Below are positions 1-9,172 of a stretch of DNA of 64,000 nucleotides, in pieces. Position 1 is the stretch's first letter, and each line of letters starts with the position of its first letter. Source of the stretch: Alternaria dauci (lineage: Eukaryota; Ascomycota; Dothideomycetes; Pleosporales; Pleosporaceae). A program made the position numbers and the translations under genes. The stretch is taken from assembly GCF_042100115.1 (NCBI RefSeq), contig NC_091278.1, positions 2,356,001 through 2,420,000 of the forward strand, in the 5' to 3' direction. Under the pieces are notes generated by a model. It did no database searches. It was given only the letters and a program-made list of their open reading frames with translations, and had not been told where the DNA came from.

Positions 1-837
1 CCAGCGCGTCAAGAAGATTCTGGCTCTGACCTGGCTCGTAGAAGCACATGAGCAACTTGACGATGGATCTTTTTCGCAATCTTGAAGAAACAGCCACAGC
101 GGCTGTTTTTTTCGTGAGGACAAGATATGCTTGAGTCTTCAACCACGAAGATGTTGGCAAGCCAATAACTATGGCGAATCAGGTTACGCTGGTAAATGGG
201 TTGGAGTTGGGTTTGGTTGGGTTACCTAGATGAGTAATAACGAGACTCAATCGGCGGGCATTAGTCCCAATGCAGTCTAGCTGTTACCTATCTAGTCAAC
301 CCAACCATTACCCAACCCTAACCCATTACGCTAGCAAATAGCGATACAGTAAGCCATCTAGGAGACCGAAAGGTAACGCTACACTCTCGTGGATTTTCCT
401 GCGGCTCAATTCAGTTCCATGGTCGTGGAAACCGGCGCCGAATGCGGGGAAGATGGCGTGTGAAATAGCGGGGTCGCTTAACGGGCGAGTCGGTTCGCTT
501 TCTCCCCGACCACGGCAGAAGCGCATCCTTTCGACCCATAGATGCATGCCTTTCAGAAACTAACTTGGACAGGTCAGCTGTGCGGAAGACCAAGGAGCCC
601 TGTCCGCGTAATTCTGCGAACGGCGTGGATGCAAGCTGGGCTTGTTCTCCAGGTCGTGCTTCCCTGGGCGCCAAGCACAGTTAGCCGACTATCGTCTTCC
701 GAGCCCGAAGCTTCTGGTTAAAGACATGGGTTGCCGGTGCCTGGTCATCAACACAAACTTGGTGGAAGATGTTCGATTCTACCTCTCCTAGAGTAGAGAG
801 CTCTGGACAGTCTGGAGGAGCTGCACCGCGACCGGCA
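1..837. other. Left-edge intergenic region without a supportable gene
   Basis: Only short overlapping frames with no family resemblance occur here. The main structure is the inverted repeat listed separately. The last 150 bases should hold the promoter and 5' leader of the Zn2Cys6 gene that starts at 838. Confidence 0.6.
186..335. repeat. Imperfect long inverted repeat (fold-back / MITE-like)
   Basis: Bases about 186-247 and the reverse complement of about 274-335 align over roughly 57 positions with about 80% identity by eye. The arms are separated by about 26 bases. Both contain ATGGGTT, GTTGGGT, TGGTTGGGTT and CTAGAT in the same order. The GGGTTAGGGTTGGG stretch in one arm is telomere-like but is not a telomeric array. 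No clear target-site duplication was found, so a MITE origin is inference; a hairpin-forming remnant of another repeat is equally possible. Confidence 0.6.
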
Positions 838-2776
838 ATGGGACGACAAACAAAAGCTTGCATCACGTGCAGGCATCTCAAGGTGAGCTTTTGTTGATGC
901 TCTGAGTAGACCGTCTTGGAATATATGACACTAAGATGCACCCATAGATCAAATGCGTCATGCCAGATACAGTAGGCCCATGTCGGCGGTGTCGCAATCG
1001 CGGTTTAGAATGCCGCGTAGAGCGACATCCGCAAGCGGTTATGCTGAAACAAAATGATAGGCAAGCACGCCCACCTGGAATCGTTCAATCTCATACCAAC
1101 AACTCAGAAGATGGCGTAATCATATCTCTGGCCGTGTGCAGCAGCTGCAGACTGCTGTGGACGTCTTGCTGCGCATGTCTAGTCTGCCAGCACTGAACTC
1201 ATATGCTCAAACCCCACCTAGCGCGGAGCCTGGACAGGACCATGGAAAGAGCGGGCATGGGTCAGACGAGGAGGATACTTTACCTCCGGCGCCCATATTG
1301 AGACCTGTCGCCCCTGTGGATGACTCCATCTACAGTCTGCCTATCAATTCTCTTTACGAGGTAACGAGACTTCCTACTCTCGGCATTGGACATGCGTCGC
1401 CGTCTTCTCAGCGAAATCCTCAGACGCACGATTTCATAACACGAGGCCTGATCTCAGAAGCCACCGCGGAGAGTCTGTTCGCCAGATTTGTTCGTCTCGA
1501 CTACTTCTGCTACGGTCTCATGTGCCCTTATAGTACTCTCAGCGACCTTCGAGCCAACTCTTCGATGCTGACTGCTGCTGTTTGTGCAGTAGCTGCCCTC
1601 CATGATCCCGAAGGCTCTTCAGTTTTCAAGATTTGCCATGGAGAGTATCAGAGATTGGTCATGGGAAGCATGTTCGTCGTGTCACAATCTTCTGACACCA
1701 TCAGAGCGCTTATAATTGGCGCTTACTGGCTAGCCGATATATCATACACATTGCTGGGACACGCCATTCGCTTAGCTATGAGGCTCAATTACCACTTGGC
1801 CTACTACACCGTCATCAAGGGTGACGCAGAGCAAGAAGACATTATGAAAGCACGTCTCTGGTATATCTTGTATATCCATGACCACCAGTCAAGCATCTTC
1901 AACGGTCGACCTGCTTTGATATCCGCCTCCGAAGAGCCGCATCAACAGTGGGAAGCCTTTATCCGGATCAATGGAAACCAAGAAGTAGATTTGAGGATGT
2001 CGAGTCAGATTGCGCTCTACCACATCACGTCAAAAGTCAGAGATGTCTTTGGTGGCGATCCGTCGCAGGGTGTACCAAACCACAGTCTGCCCCAGCTTCG
2101 CGGGTACTTTGCCGAACTGGATCGGTGGTACATGATCTGGGGCGATAGAATGCGTAAGTACGAACTCTTTCCCAAGAATCGCTGGATATTCACTAATTAT
2201 TTAGCACAAAATGCGCACGTTGGCTGGTTCCCTAGAGATGGTGCTATACTGAACTACCATTTCGCCCGACTGCACCTCTGCTCCTACGTGTTCCGAGGCT
2301 TCTCTCTAGGATCCTTGCCCAGCGCATCCGTCGAGGTACAAGAGTTTGGGAGAACCGCAGTTACCTCTGCCGCAGCTGTGCTCAGTCTAGCCGTCGAACG
2401 TGATGATTTGCGATCAGCTCTTGTGGGCATGCCGATATACTACCACGCCATGATCAACTTCGCGGCTGTGTTTCTCATCAAGGCTGCCAAGATTGGGTTC
2501 CCGGATTCTACGGCGGTGAATGCGCCGGCTGTGCTGGCCCAGGTCAACGAGTGTGTGCGCGAACTTCGGGAACAGAGAGCTTCGAGTCAACACCTTGTGT
2601 ATCATCTGGCGAATGGCCTGGAGGGGTATATGAAGGTGCTTTCTGATCCTAATCAGGATGTTTCGATGCTGCCGGGGCCGATGGGGACGATGAGGGATAG
2701 TTCCTCGTCGATGGATACAGCGGATTCGATCTTTATGCTTGATACGTTTGATTTGTTTTCTTATGTGAACATGTAG
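838..2776 (+). CDS. Zn2Cys6 transcription factor with fungal-specific regulatory domain
   Basis: Predicted nuclear DNA-binding regulator of 592 aa. Exons: 838-882, 948-1016, 1061-2153, 2205-2776; introns are 65, 44 and 51 nt and all joins keep frame. The zinc cluster is assembled only after splicing exons 1 and 2: MGRQTKACITC followed by RHLKIKC, then CRRCRNRGLEC, giving the six cysteines with C-x2-C-x6-C in each half. A short coiled-coil linker (around RVQQLQTAVDVLLRM) follows. The fungal_trans middle domain is recognisable at the segment reading GAYWLADISYTLLGHAIRLA. The last intron has a perfect GTAAGT donor and CTAAT branch. It converges on the MFS gene at 3050-4655, a common arrangement for pathway regulators. 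The target is unknown; the 44-nt second intron is the least certain join. Confidence 0.85.
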
Positions 2777-3049
2777 GTGTACTGTGAAAGAAGCGGAAGT
2801 TACGATCAAATCATTATCTGTAGCCCTCAAGCTAATACAACAAATCAGAGCAAGGATAAATACTAAAAAAGTTGGAGCCAGCAATAGATCGAAAGGTTTG
2901 GCGACGGAAAATGTTTCATTCGCTTCTGGGGCTATATTTGTGTATTCACATGACCCTCTTGAGACAGCTATCTTGCGATCTATCACCTCTTCTTGTACAG
3001 TGCTAGATGCTCTGTTGTCGGCCGTGAGGTAAAGTCTCCCCCCAGTCAT

Positions 3050-4655
3050 TCAAGCCCTCTGCGCGGACTTGTAGGGCCACTTCTGATATATAAAGAAGCA
3101 TGCCAGGTAGATCAAAGCACCGATTGCGAAGAGTCCAGCGAAGACCTGAAACCCCATGGTAGCGACAGGTGGTTTGGATACTGTGATAATCTCTGTAGCA
3201 TAAAGCTGCGCAAGGTTTGCGGCTCCGTTGATGCTGGCAAGAGAAATGGCTCTCACTTCTGGCTGAACGAGTCCCAAGACTGTACTGGTATATGAGAGCG
3301 CCAGTGGATTTCCGCACCAGATGGCCGTGTTGATGAAGCAGAGGAAGACGTATCGAGGGATGGGTGCTGTGATGACCGACGTAAGTGCACAGAAGACGGT
3401 GCCAAAGACCAGAAGGACTGTCATGGTGAAGATTGCGCGCCATCTTGGGACTTTGTCAGCAATGACGCAGGCGATGATCGCGACGACGAGCGCTGTTCCG
3501 TATAGCGGTGCTGTCATATATCTACACATGCAAGTCAGCATCTCGTTCCGTCCATGCGGGGTAGTAGACTCACTGAGCGTCCTTCTTGTTGTAACCAAAC
3601 GACATGACAAATGTGGGGTAGAAATTCGACAATGTCATATTCCCGATGATGATCATGTATCCACTCATCAAAGGATAGAGTCTCCAGTTGGAGAATGCCA
3701 TACGCAGTGCTTGTGTATGAGTGATTGTGAATTCGTCGTCGTTCCGACTGGTGATGCCGTCTGCCACAAGTCGGTCGTAAGCAAGTGCACGTTCTTCCTC
3801 AGAAAGCCGTTTCGAAGTGAGAGGGTAGTCGAGTAGGATGAAGGGTACAGGGAATGCCGCTGCGACGGTGATGACGCCCTCCACGATGTACAACCAGCGC
3901 CATCCTTCTATGCCTTGAGAACCGTCTAGGCCTCCTGTAATTGCACCGGCGAGGATACTTCCTACAGCACCAGAAAATATTCCTGCACTGTGGAAGGCGA
4001 GGAAGCGCTTAGACTGTTCGCCTCTGCGGTACCAACTGGATACAATGAACATTACTGCTGGCTGGAAACATGTCAGAGTTGATGCAATCTGAGTACTTTT
4101 CACGTTTCCACTCACACTGAATCCAGCTTCAGCAACACCAAGGAGAAACCGGAGACCGACAAGTTGTTGCCAGGTCTGGGCGCAAGCCATGATTGCACAG
4201 ACAGACCCCCATAAGACCATGATGACTGGTATGAAGATCGAAGGTCGTGATCGCGACAAGATCATGTTGCAAGGAATCTCCGCGATAACGTAGCCGATTT
4301 GGAAAGCGACCACGCAGAGATAGTAACGGCGGTCGTCAATCTCTAGATCGGTGCCCATACCCGCAACTCGAGCGTTGGCGAGGTTCGATCGGTCCTTGGG
4401 CACGGTTAGTTGGCTTTCCAAAGGAAGACAGAACAGACTTACCATGTAGGAGAGTAGGTACACAATCCAGATACATGGTAGCAGGAACAGATCGATCTTG
4501 CGAACCAGCTTTCGTTCTGCTGGTGTGTTCGCTTCGTACCCGTTCTCGTGTGTTGTTTCTTTTGACATCGCGTCCTTGGAACCGTCGTAGTCTTCAACTC
4601 TGCATTCGTGAAGCTTTGAATCCACAGAATCTCGGGTAGACATGATGGCGGTCAA
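3050..4655 (-). CDS. MFS transporter, allantoate permease (Dal5/ACS) type
   Basis: Plasma-membrane anion:cation symporter of 483 aa. Exons in transcript order: 4655-4443, 4394-4116, 4061-3574, 3521-3050; introns of 48, 54 and 52 nt have good donors and restore the family pattern. The first join gives LLSYMDRSNLANARVAGM, the hallmark of loop and helix 1-2 in Dal5-like carriers. The second join gives GVAEAGFS-PAVMFIVSSWY, and RRGEQSKR follows, another family motif. About twelve hydrophobic segments are visible. Substrates of the family include allantoate, vitamins, carboxylates and small peptides; the substrate here cannot be read from sequence. A CGG-N11-CCG palindrome lies about 230 bases upstream. 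Neighbours (Zn2Cys6 regulator, DUF1907 protein, SDR) suggest uptake for a small catabolic pathway. A second ATG four codons downstream is an alternative start. Confidence 0.9.
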
Positions 4656-5863
4656 GTGATGAGAATAAAGATGCGTGGCGTGTCTCAGAGAGGTCTGAGG
4701 AGAGTAAAACCTCAGTGAGGAAAGATGCTGTTCTACGATCAGATTGAGGCAAGTTTATACCACCCATTTCCCTTTGTGTGGAGATAGAGCAAATTCGTGG
4801 AGACCCCGCATTCCAAGCCCCCTGGGGACCTAAGCCTAGCGGCAGCGGTGGCGGAATTCGTGCCCGGACTTCTCGGCCGATGACGGTACCGGTCTGACCG
4901 ACGGTCTAAAAACACCCTTCCTAGTTTATGAGATCAGCAGTTTCTTGGAACCAGCCCTCAATACGAGGCTTCCAAGTGCTCACGGACTCTGGTCTCCGCT
5001 TTTGCATCACTAACTAGTTCGCGATCTGGTAAGATTGGAGGTCGGTGTCGCCCGACGGTGAGTCAAGACCGTGTCTCATCAAGCCCGGCTGGGGAAGCTT
5101 CGTACAAAACAGCCACCTTTGGGCAGAGCGCCAGGGGTGGAGCCGGGTGAATGGATCTATTGGAAGGGCCGATGAGTCTTCAGCTTGCGAAGAAGCGGTG
5201 ACCGTTAACAGGACGAAATGTGTGCCAAAGATTGTGTTATTCATGACTTACATATCCCATTACTGGTAAGGCATTCACGATCGTAGGCAGGAAGGATTCC
5301 GTAGCCGTCAAGACAATAAGCGGAAACTTACAGTAGGGATGACGAGAATAGCCTCGATCTGCTTCTCTGCTACATTTCCCTGTCGCACTAGTCTAGAGAC
5401 CTCTGGATTTGTGGGACGCGATTTACGGTATATCGTAATTATCTACGTCGGACGCATACCAGGTCCATGTTCAATCTTCGCGATGGTACATGACCATTGC
5501 TGCACGCGCGGCTGATTCGGGTTGCGTGCACGTTATGAACGTTGTTCCAGCAGTGCTACGGCATGGTGAAAACGTGCACCGTAGTTATGTTCTATTTAAA
5601 ACAAGGATATCCAGAAACGCGTCGTTGTCGTCGTTTATGGGCGAGAGCTCGGAGGTGTAGGATGGCTGCGAACGAAAGTACGGATGAACATGATATCAAA
5701 TCAAGAATGACAAAGCTTGAGCATATGAGTGATTGAGATAGCAAAAGCAAATGTATTCATGGTGATGACACGATGCGGCCACAGATAACAGGCATTACGA
5801 ACGGCGAATGAGTGCTTCCAAAGATTTTGTATTACTGATTCCTCGCACGAATGACTTACGTCT
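4656..5863. other. Intergenic region upstream of the MFS gene
   Basis: No credible gene. Small frames at 5014-5269 and 5542-5736 have no recognisable domain. The region holds the promoter of the transporter, including the palindrome at 4884-4900, and the 3' flank of the DUF1907 gene. Confidence 0.6.
4884..4900. promoter_or_regulatory. CGG-N11-CCG candidate Zn2Cys6 binding site
   Basis: CGG at 4884-4886 and CCG at 4898-4900 are separated by 11 bases, the spacing recognised by Gal4-type dimers. The site lies about 230 bases upstream of the transporter start codon, and the window encodes two Zn2Cys6 regulators nearby. Function is inference; such triplets occur by chance in GC-rich promoters. 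Confidence 0.35.
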
Positions 5864-6838
5864 CTAGTCGTGAAGATCTCGTGCTAGTGTTATTGAAGGC
5901 CTTTCCACCCTATATATCATCTTTGCCGTGTTGAAATAACCTTCATACTCAATCTCTTCTTTCGACTCGTCGAGATCATGGTGATAGTGACCTCCAGAGT
6001 TGTTGTCCCGTGGAGAAAAGCAGTGTGTATGTTCGAGTCGCAAACCCATTGACTGTTGTGGATCTGCCGAGTGCAGGACCGACAAACACACCATGGGACT
6101 GTCGAAGTCGTGGTACGTCAGCCAGTCGTTGAGTTGCTTGGGATCTTTGAAAGGTAGTTCTGCTGCCGGAGGAAAGTCCGGCATGATGTGGTAGTTTGTG
6201 CGTCCTGACTTTACGATGAACGCTCCACCTAGACTGACCGTCTGATTGTCGCCGTAGGTCGTATTGAGGCCCTTTCGTATACACTGCGTGAAGCTGCCTT
6301 CTGGCCCTTTTCGTTTACGGGCAGTGATCTTCAGCACCGGTCCAGTCTTACCTTCAGAACCGAAGAGATTGATCATCAGTGCGCAGTCTAGAGTATGACT
6401 CTTCTCCACCCTGGGCGCCCCGGTGTCCTTGTCAATCTTGGCGAGGTGTGTTCGGTTAACGACATCGCCGAAGCCTTTGCCCCAACTGAAATTAGGGGCG
6501 AGCTCGCAATTTCGGCCAACTTGATGGAAAGGTCCAGCTCCAGCGCCAATAATGCTGCCCTTGTCAAGATCCATCTCCATCTCCTTGGCGAGATCCTTCA
6601 TGCTCCATATGGTGTCGAGTTGAGGGCTGGGGAATAGATTCGGCTGACCGCCAACGTCCGAGATCCTTTCGTTACCGGACAGACCCGCCGTTGCTAGATG
6701 GAATGGTGCTGCGCGAAGATCGGGGCACTCAACGACGCTGATGGTGGTATGCTCATAGTTGGCAGCTAAAGGTGCTTCGAGGGCCTTTGCGAGCTCTTCG
6801 AGGCTCGGAGGCGATAGTGGGTATTTTTCGGTATGCAT
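5864..6838 (-). CDS. DUF1907 protein, C11orf54-like zinc ester hydrolase
   Basis: Single-exon protein of 324 aa, close to human C11orf54 (about 315 aa), a zinc-binding protein with ester hydrolase activity in vitro. Family landmarks: PSLEELA near the N-terminus, VVECPDL, GAGAGPF, a KRKGP segment, and the C-terminal metal site RLEHTH...GGHYHHD. The three histidines fall at about 270, 272 and 284, the same spacing (H-x-H-x11-H) as the human zinc ligands. The frame is open for 25 more codons upstream, to 6913, but that extension resembles nothing in the family, so the ATG at 6838 before HTEKYPL is preferred. It is transcribed divergently from the SDR gene across a 538-base promoter with several CGG/CCG triplets. 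The physiological substrate is unknown; a role in a small-molecule pathway with its neighbours is inference. Confidence 0.88.
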   Translation of the reverse strand: MHTEKYPLSPPSLEELAKALEAPLAANYEHTTISVVECPDLRAAPFHLATAGLSGNERISDVGGQPNLFPSPQLDTIWSMKDLAKEMEMDLDKGSIIGAGAGPFHQVGRNCELAPNFSWGKGFGDVVNRTHLAKIDKDTGAPRVEKSHTLDCALMINLFGSEGKTGPVLKITARKRKGPEGSFTQCIRKGLNTTYGDNQTVSLGGAFIVKSGRTNYHIMPDFPPAAELPFKDPKQLNDWLTYHDFDSPMVCLSVLHSADPQQSMGLRLEHTHCFSPRDNNSGGHYHHDLDESKEEIEYEGYFNTAKMIYRVERPSITLARDLHD

Positions 6839-7376
6839 CGTTCGATATGATTTTAGTGGTGTAGGCCGCCTTTCGTCTTCGTGATTCAGAAAGTACAACC
6901 GGCGGTTCTGCAATGCACTGAGCGCTTGGAATGGATAACAATGTGCTCATAAAAGGACTGGAACTCTTATCATCGGCTCGTTGAGAGCTGTAATACATCC
7001 ATTGGAGTAAAGCGTTTATACCTAGGTATCGTGACGTCTCCAGCTTGGTATTAACGCGGCCGGTTCCACTGCCGACCCGGCGCGGAAAATCAACTCCGGT
7101 GTTAGACCGCGATCACGGCCGACTCGACCGGCGCTAACATCATCCACTTCTCAATCCATCACCGTCAACATTACTCCGCGTTCGCTAGTCTTGATGCGAG
7201 TATTAGTCGAGTGCGCAGATCCGAGAGGAAGTCAGCTCCCTCCTGCAGATAGCTAATGGTAGTGGTATGTTATTTAAGCCTACGCCGTAAGCAGTTCCAA
7301 GCTTCAAACAAACAACTATTTCTGCGGCGTTGATACCCATCGTACAACTACTTCACCAGAGTTTATTCTATTCGCC
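6839..7376. promoter_or_regulatory. Divergent promoter between DUF1907 and SDR genes, rich in CGG/CCG palindromes
   Basis: This stretch separates two start codons facing away from each other. Between 7061 and 7118 it contains CGG-N8-CCG (7061-7074), CGG-N10-CCG (7083-7098, Put3-like spacing) and CCG-N6-CGG (7107-7118). Such clustering suits co-regulation by Zn2Cys6 proteins, two of which are encoded nearby. Binding is not shown by sequence alone. Confidence 0.45.
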
Positions 7377-8252
7377 ATGCCTCTCATTGAGCCACCGATA
7401 CCCGAGGTCTTCCCGATCTACTCTGACCTCAAAGGCAAAGTCGCTCTCATTACCGGTATCGGACAAGTGGGACCCCGAGACAGCCCATTCTGGGGTAACG
7501 GCGCAGCCATCGCACGCCTACTCTCTCGCAATGGCGTGAGCATCTTTGGTTGCGATCTGAATAAAGATGCTGCGGAAAGGACCAAAGAACGCCTTCTTGA
7601 AGAAAAGGAAGATGCGGTTGTCGATGTCGTTGCAGCTGATGTCACGAGCTCGTCGGATGTCGAAGCATTGGTTGCAGCTGTAATGGCACGACACAACAGA
7701 ATCGACATACTCATCAACAACGTTGGCCAAACAACCTCCGGCAACCCAGCAACCATGTCAGAATCCACATGGACACGCCAGATCGATGTCAACCTGACGT
7801 CGGTATACCGGCTGTGTCACCATGTTCTTCCCATCATGCAGAAGCAGGGCTCGGGCAACATTGTGAATAATGCTAGTATCACCGCGCTACGCTACATTGG
7901 CAAACACCAGATCGCATACGCATCTGCGAAAGCTGGAGTTATAAGGTTCACGAAGGCTTTGGGTGTCATGTATAGCAAGGACAACATTAGGTGTAATTGC
8001 GTAGTCCCAGGCCTTATGTATACTCCTTTGGTGGACAATTTCGCCAGCAGCAAGGATGCAGGAGATCAGGAAGCTGCCAGAAGGATACTAGGCCACAATT
8101 GTCCAATGGGATGGATGGGGACAGGAATGGATGTCGCGAATGCAGTTGCATGGCTGAACAGTGCTGCAAGCCGTTATGTAACTTCACACGAACTGGTTGT
8201 AGATGGAGGTATCACGGAGAGTACAGGCACTGGTTTCGTTTCTCAGCTATAA
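7377..8252 (+). CDS. Short-chain dehydrogenase/reductase (classical SDR, probably NAD-linked)
   Basis: Single-exon oxidoreductase of 291 aa with a Rossmann fold. The cofactor loop reads TGIGQVG (26-32), a variant of TGxxxGxG followed by an insertion (PRDSPFWGNG) before helix 1. Asp60 at the end of strand 2 (IFGCDLN) favours NAD over NADP. NNVG (114-117) replaces the usual NNAG. The catalytic set is present: Asn139, Ser167, Tyr181 and Lys185 (YASAK). The C-terminus has the usual VVDGG. It likely oxidises or reduces a hydroxyl/keto group of a small substrate, unknown here. It shares a divergent promoter with the DUF1907 gene and lies near an MFS carrier and two regulators, consistent with a catabolic cluster. 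The insertion after the glycine loop resembles SDRs acting on polar metabolites, but I cannot assign a subfamily. Confidence 0.92.
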   Translation: MPLIEPPIPEVFPIYSDLKGKVALITGIGQVGPRDSPFWGNGAAIARLLSRNGVSIFGCDLNKDAAERTKERLLEEKEDAVVDVVAADVTSSSDVEALVAAVMARHNRIDILINNVGQTTSGNPATMSESTWTRQIDVNLTSVYRLCHHVLPIMQKQGSGNIVNNASITALRYIGKHQIAYASAKAGVIRFTKALGVMYSKDNIRCNCVVPGLMYTPLVDNFASSKDAGDQEAARRILGHNCPMGWMGTGMDVANAVAWLNSAASRYVTSHELVVDGGITESTGTGFVSQL

Positions 8253-9172
8253 GGATCTGCCATAGTATCCACCAATTACATGCATGTACAAGAAGCTCTT
8301 CAAAGCTGTTCAATCTTCACTTTCCGACGTTCCAGAAATGATAGAGTTATCAAGGACTGTCCGCTCCCGGTGTTATTTGTGCGCAATGTTTCCTATTTAC
8401 CTTAGTTCAGAATTACTTTAAGATTCCCGGTGTTTAGTGACTTGTTATGAAAGTTCTGGTTAGATTCGGCCCGATTCGGTCGTGAGAATGGCTTGGTGTC
8501 ATGTGATCATTAACAGGCAGGACATTATATGACACGTGCGTGGAGTATTGATTCCGTTACATATCGCAAACATAATTATAGTCCGTCCACATGCTTATTC
8601 TTGTTTGTCTACACACAATGTATCGATAGATGACGCTCAGGTGCTCAGGTCAAATATCTTTTTGGTATAAGTCCAGGGAAACTTCCAGAACATTAATCGC
8701 AATTGTGTATGAACGCAGCATGAGCCTTTTGCATGATCAATATCATACGTCTACTATAACGGAATATCAATGGCCCTTTTCTCAGCTGTTCGGATTCACT
8801 TTCTCAAGATAGTGATGTGGAAAGTCCCCCACATTCGGCAGTCGGTTGGTTGCATCCGGAACACGGAAGACACGGGGAAAAGACCTAGCGTCGGCCGACT
8901 TGTGCGGGCGACAGAACCTTGGAACTGCGTTCTCCGCGTTCTAGTACTCATACTAATGAAATTGCACAAAGAGGAATGTAAAGCGACACACGATACCCGA
9001 CTATGGCGGTTTGACGCATGCGAGCTTTGCGGGGAACCCCGCATGGGTGGCCACTCCGCATGCACACAAGAGCCTGCTGCGATGGACACTTCCGCTATTT
9101 GAAACTACGTCTGGGGAGATCGTATCGAGCTGCTACCTCCAGTAAAAACAGAATCTCTCCAGGATAGGTGTA
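8253..9172. other. Intergenic region
   Basis: No gene supported. Short frames at 8630-9102 lack family features. It contains the 3' flank of the SDR gene and the promoter of the second Zn2Cys6 gene. Confidence 0.6.

Noticed and set aside
295..330. Telomere-like CCCTAAC motifs
   Set aside because: Only isolated units within the inverted repeat, not a tandem array; not a chromosome end.
2414..3049. 211-codon minus-strand frame between the regulator and the transporter
   Set aside because: Its C-terminal half is antisense to the regulator; no family features.
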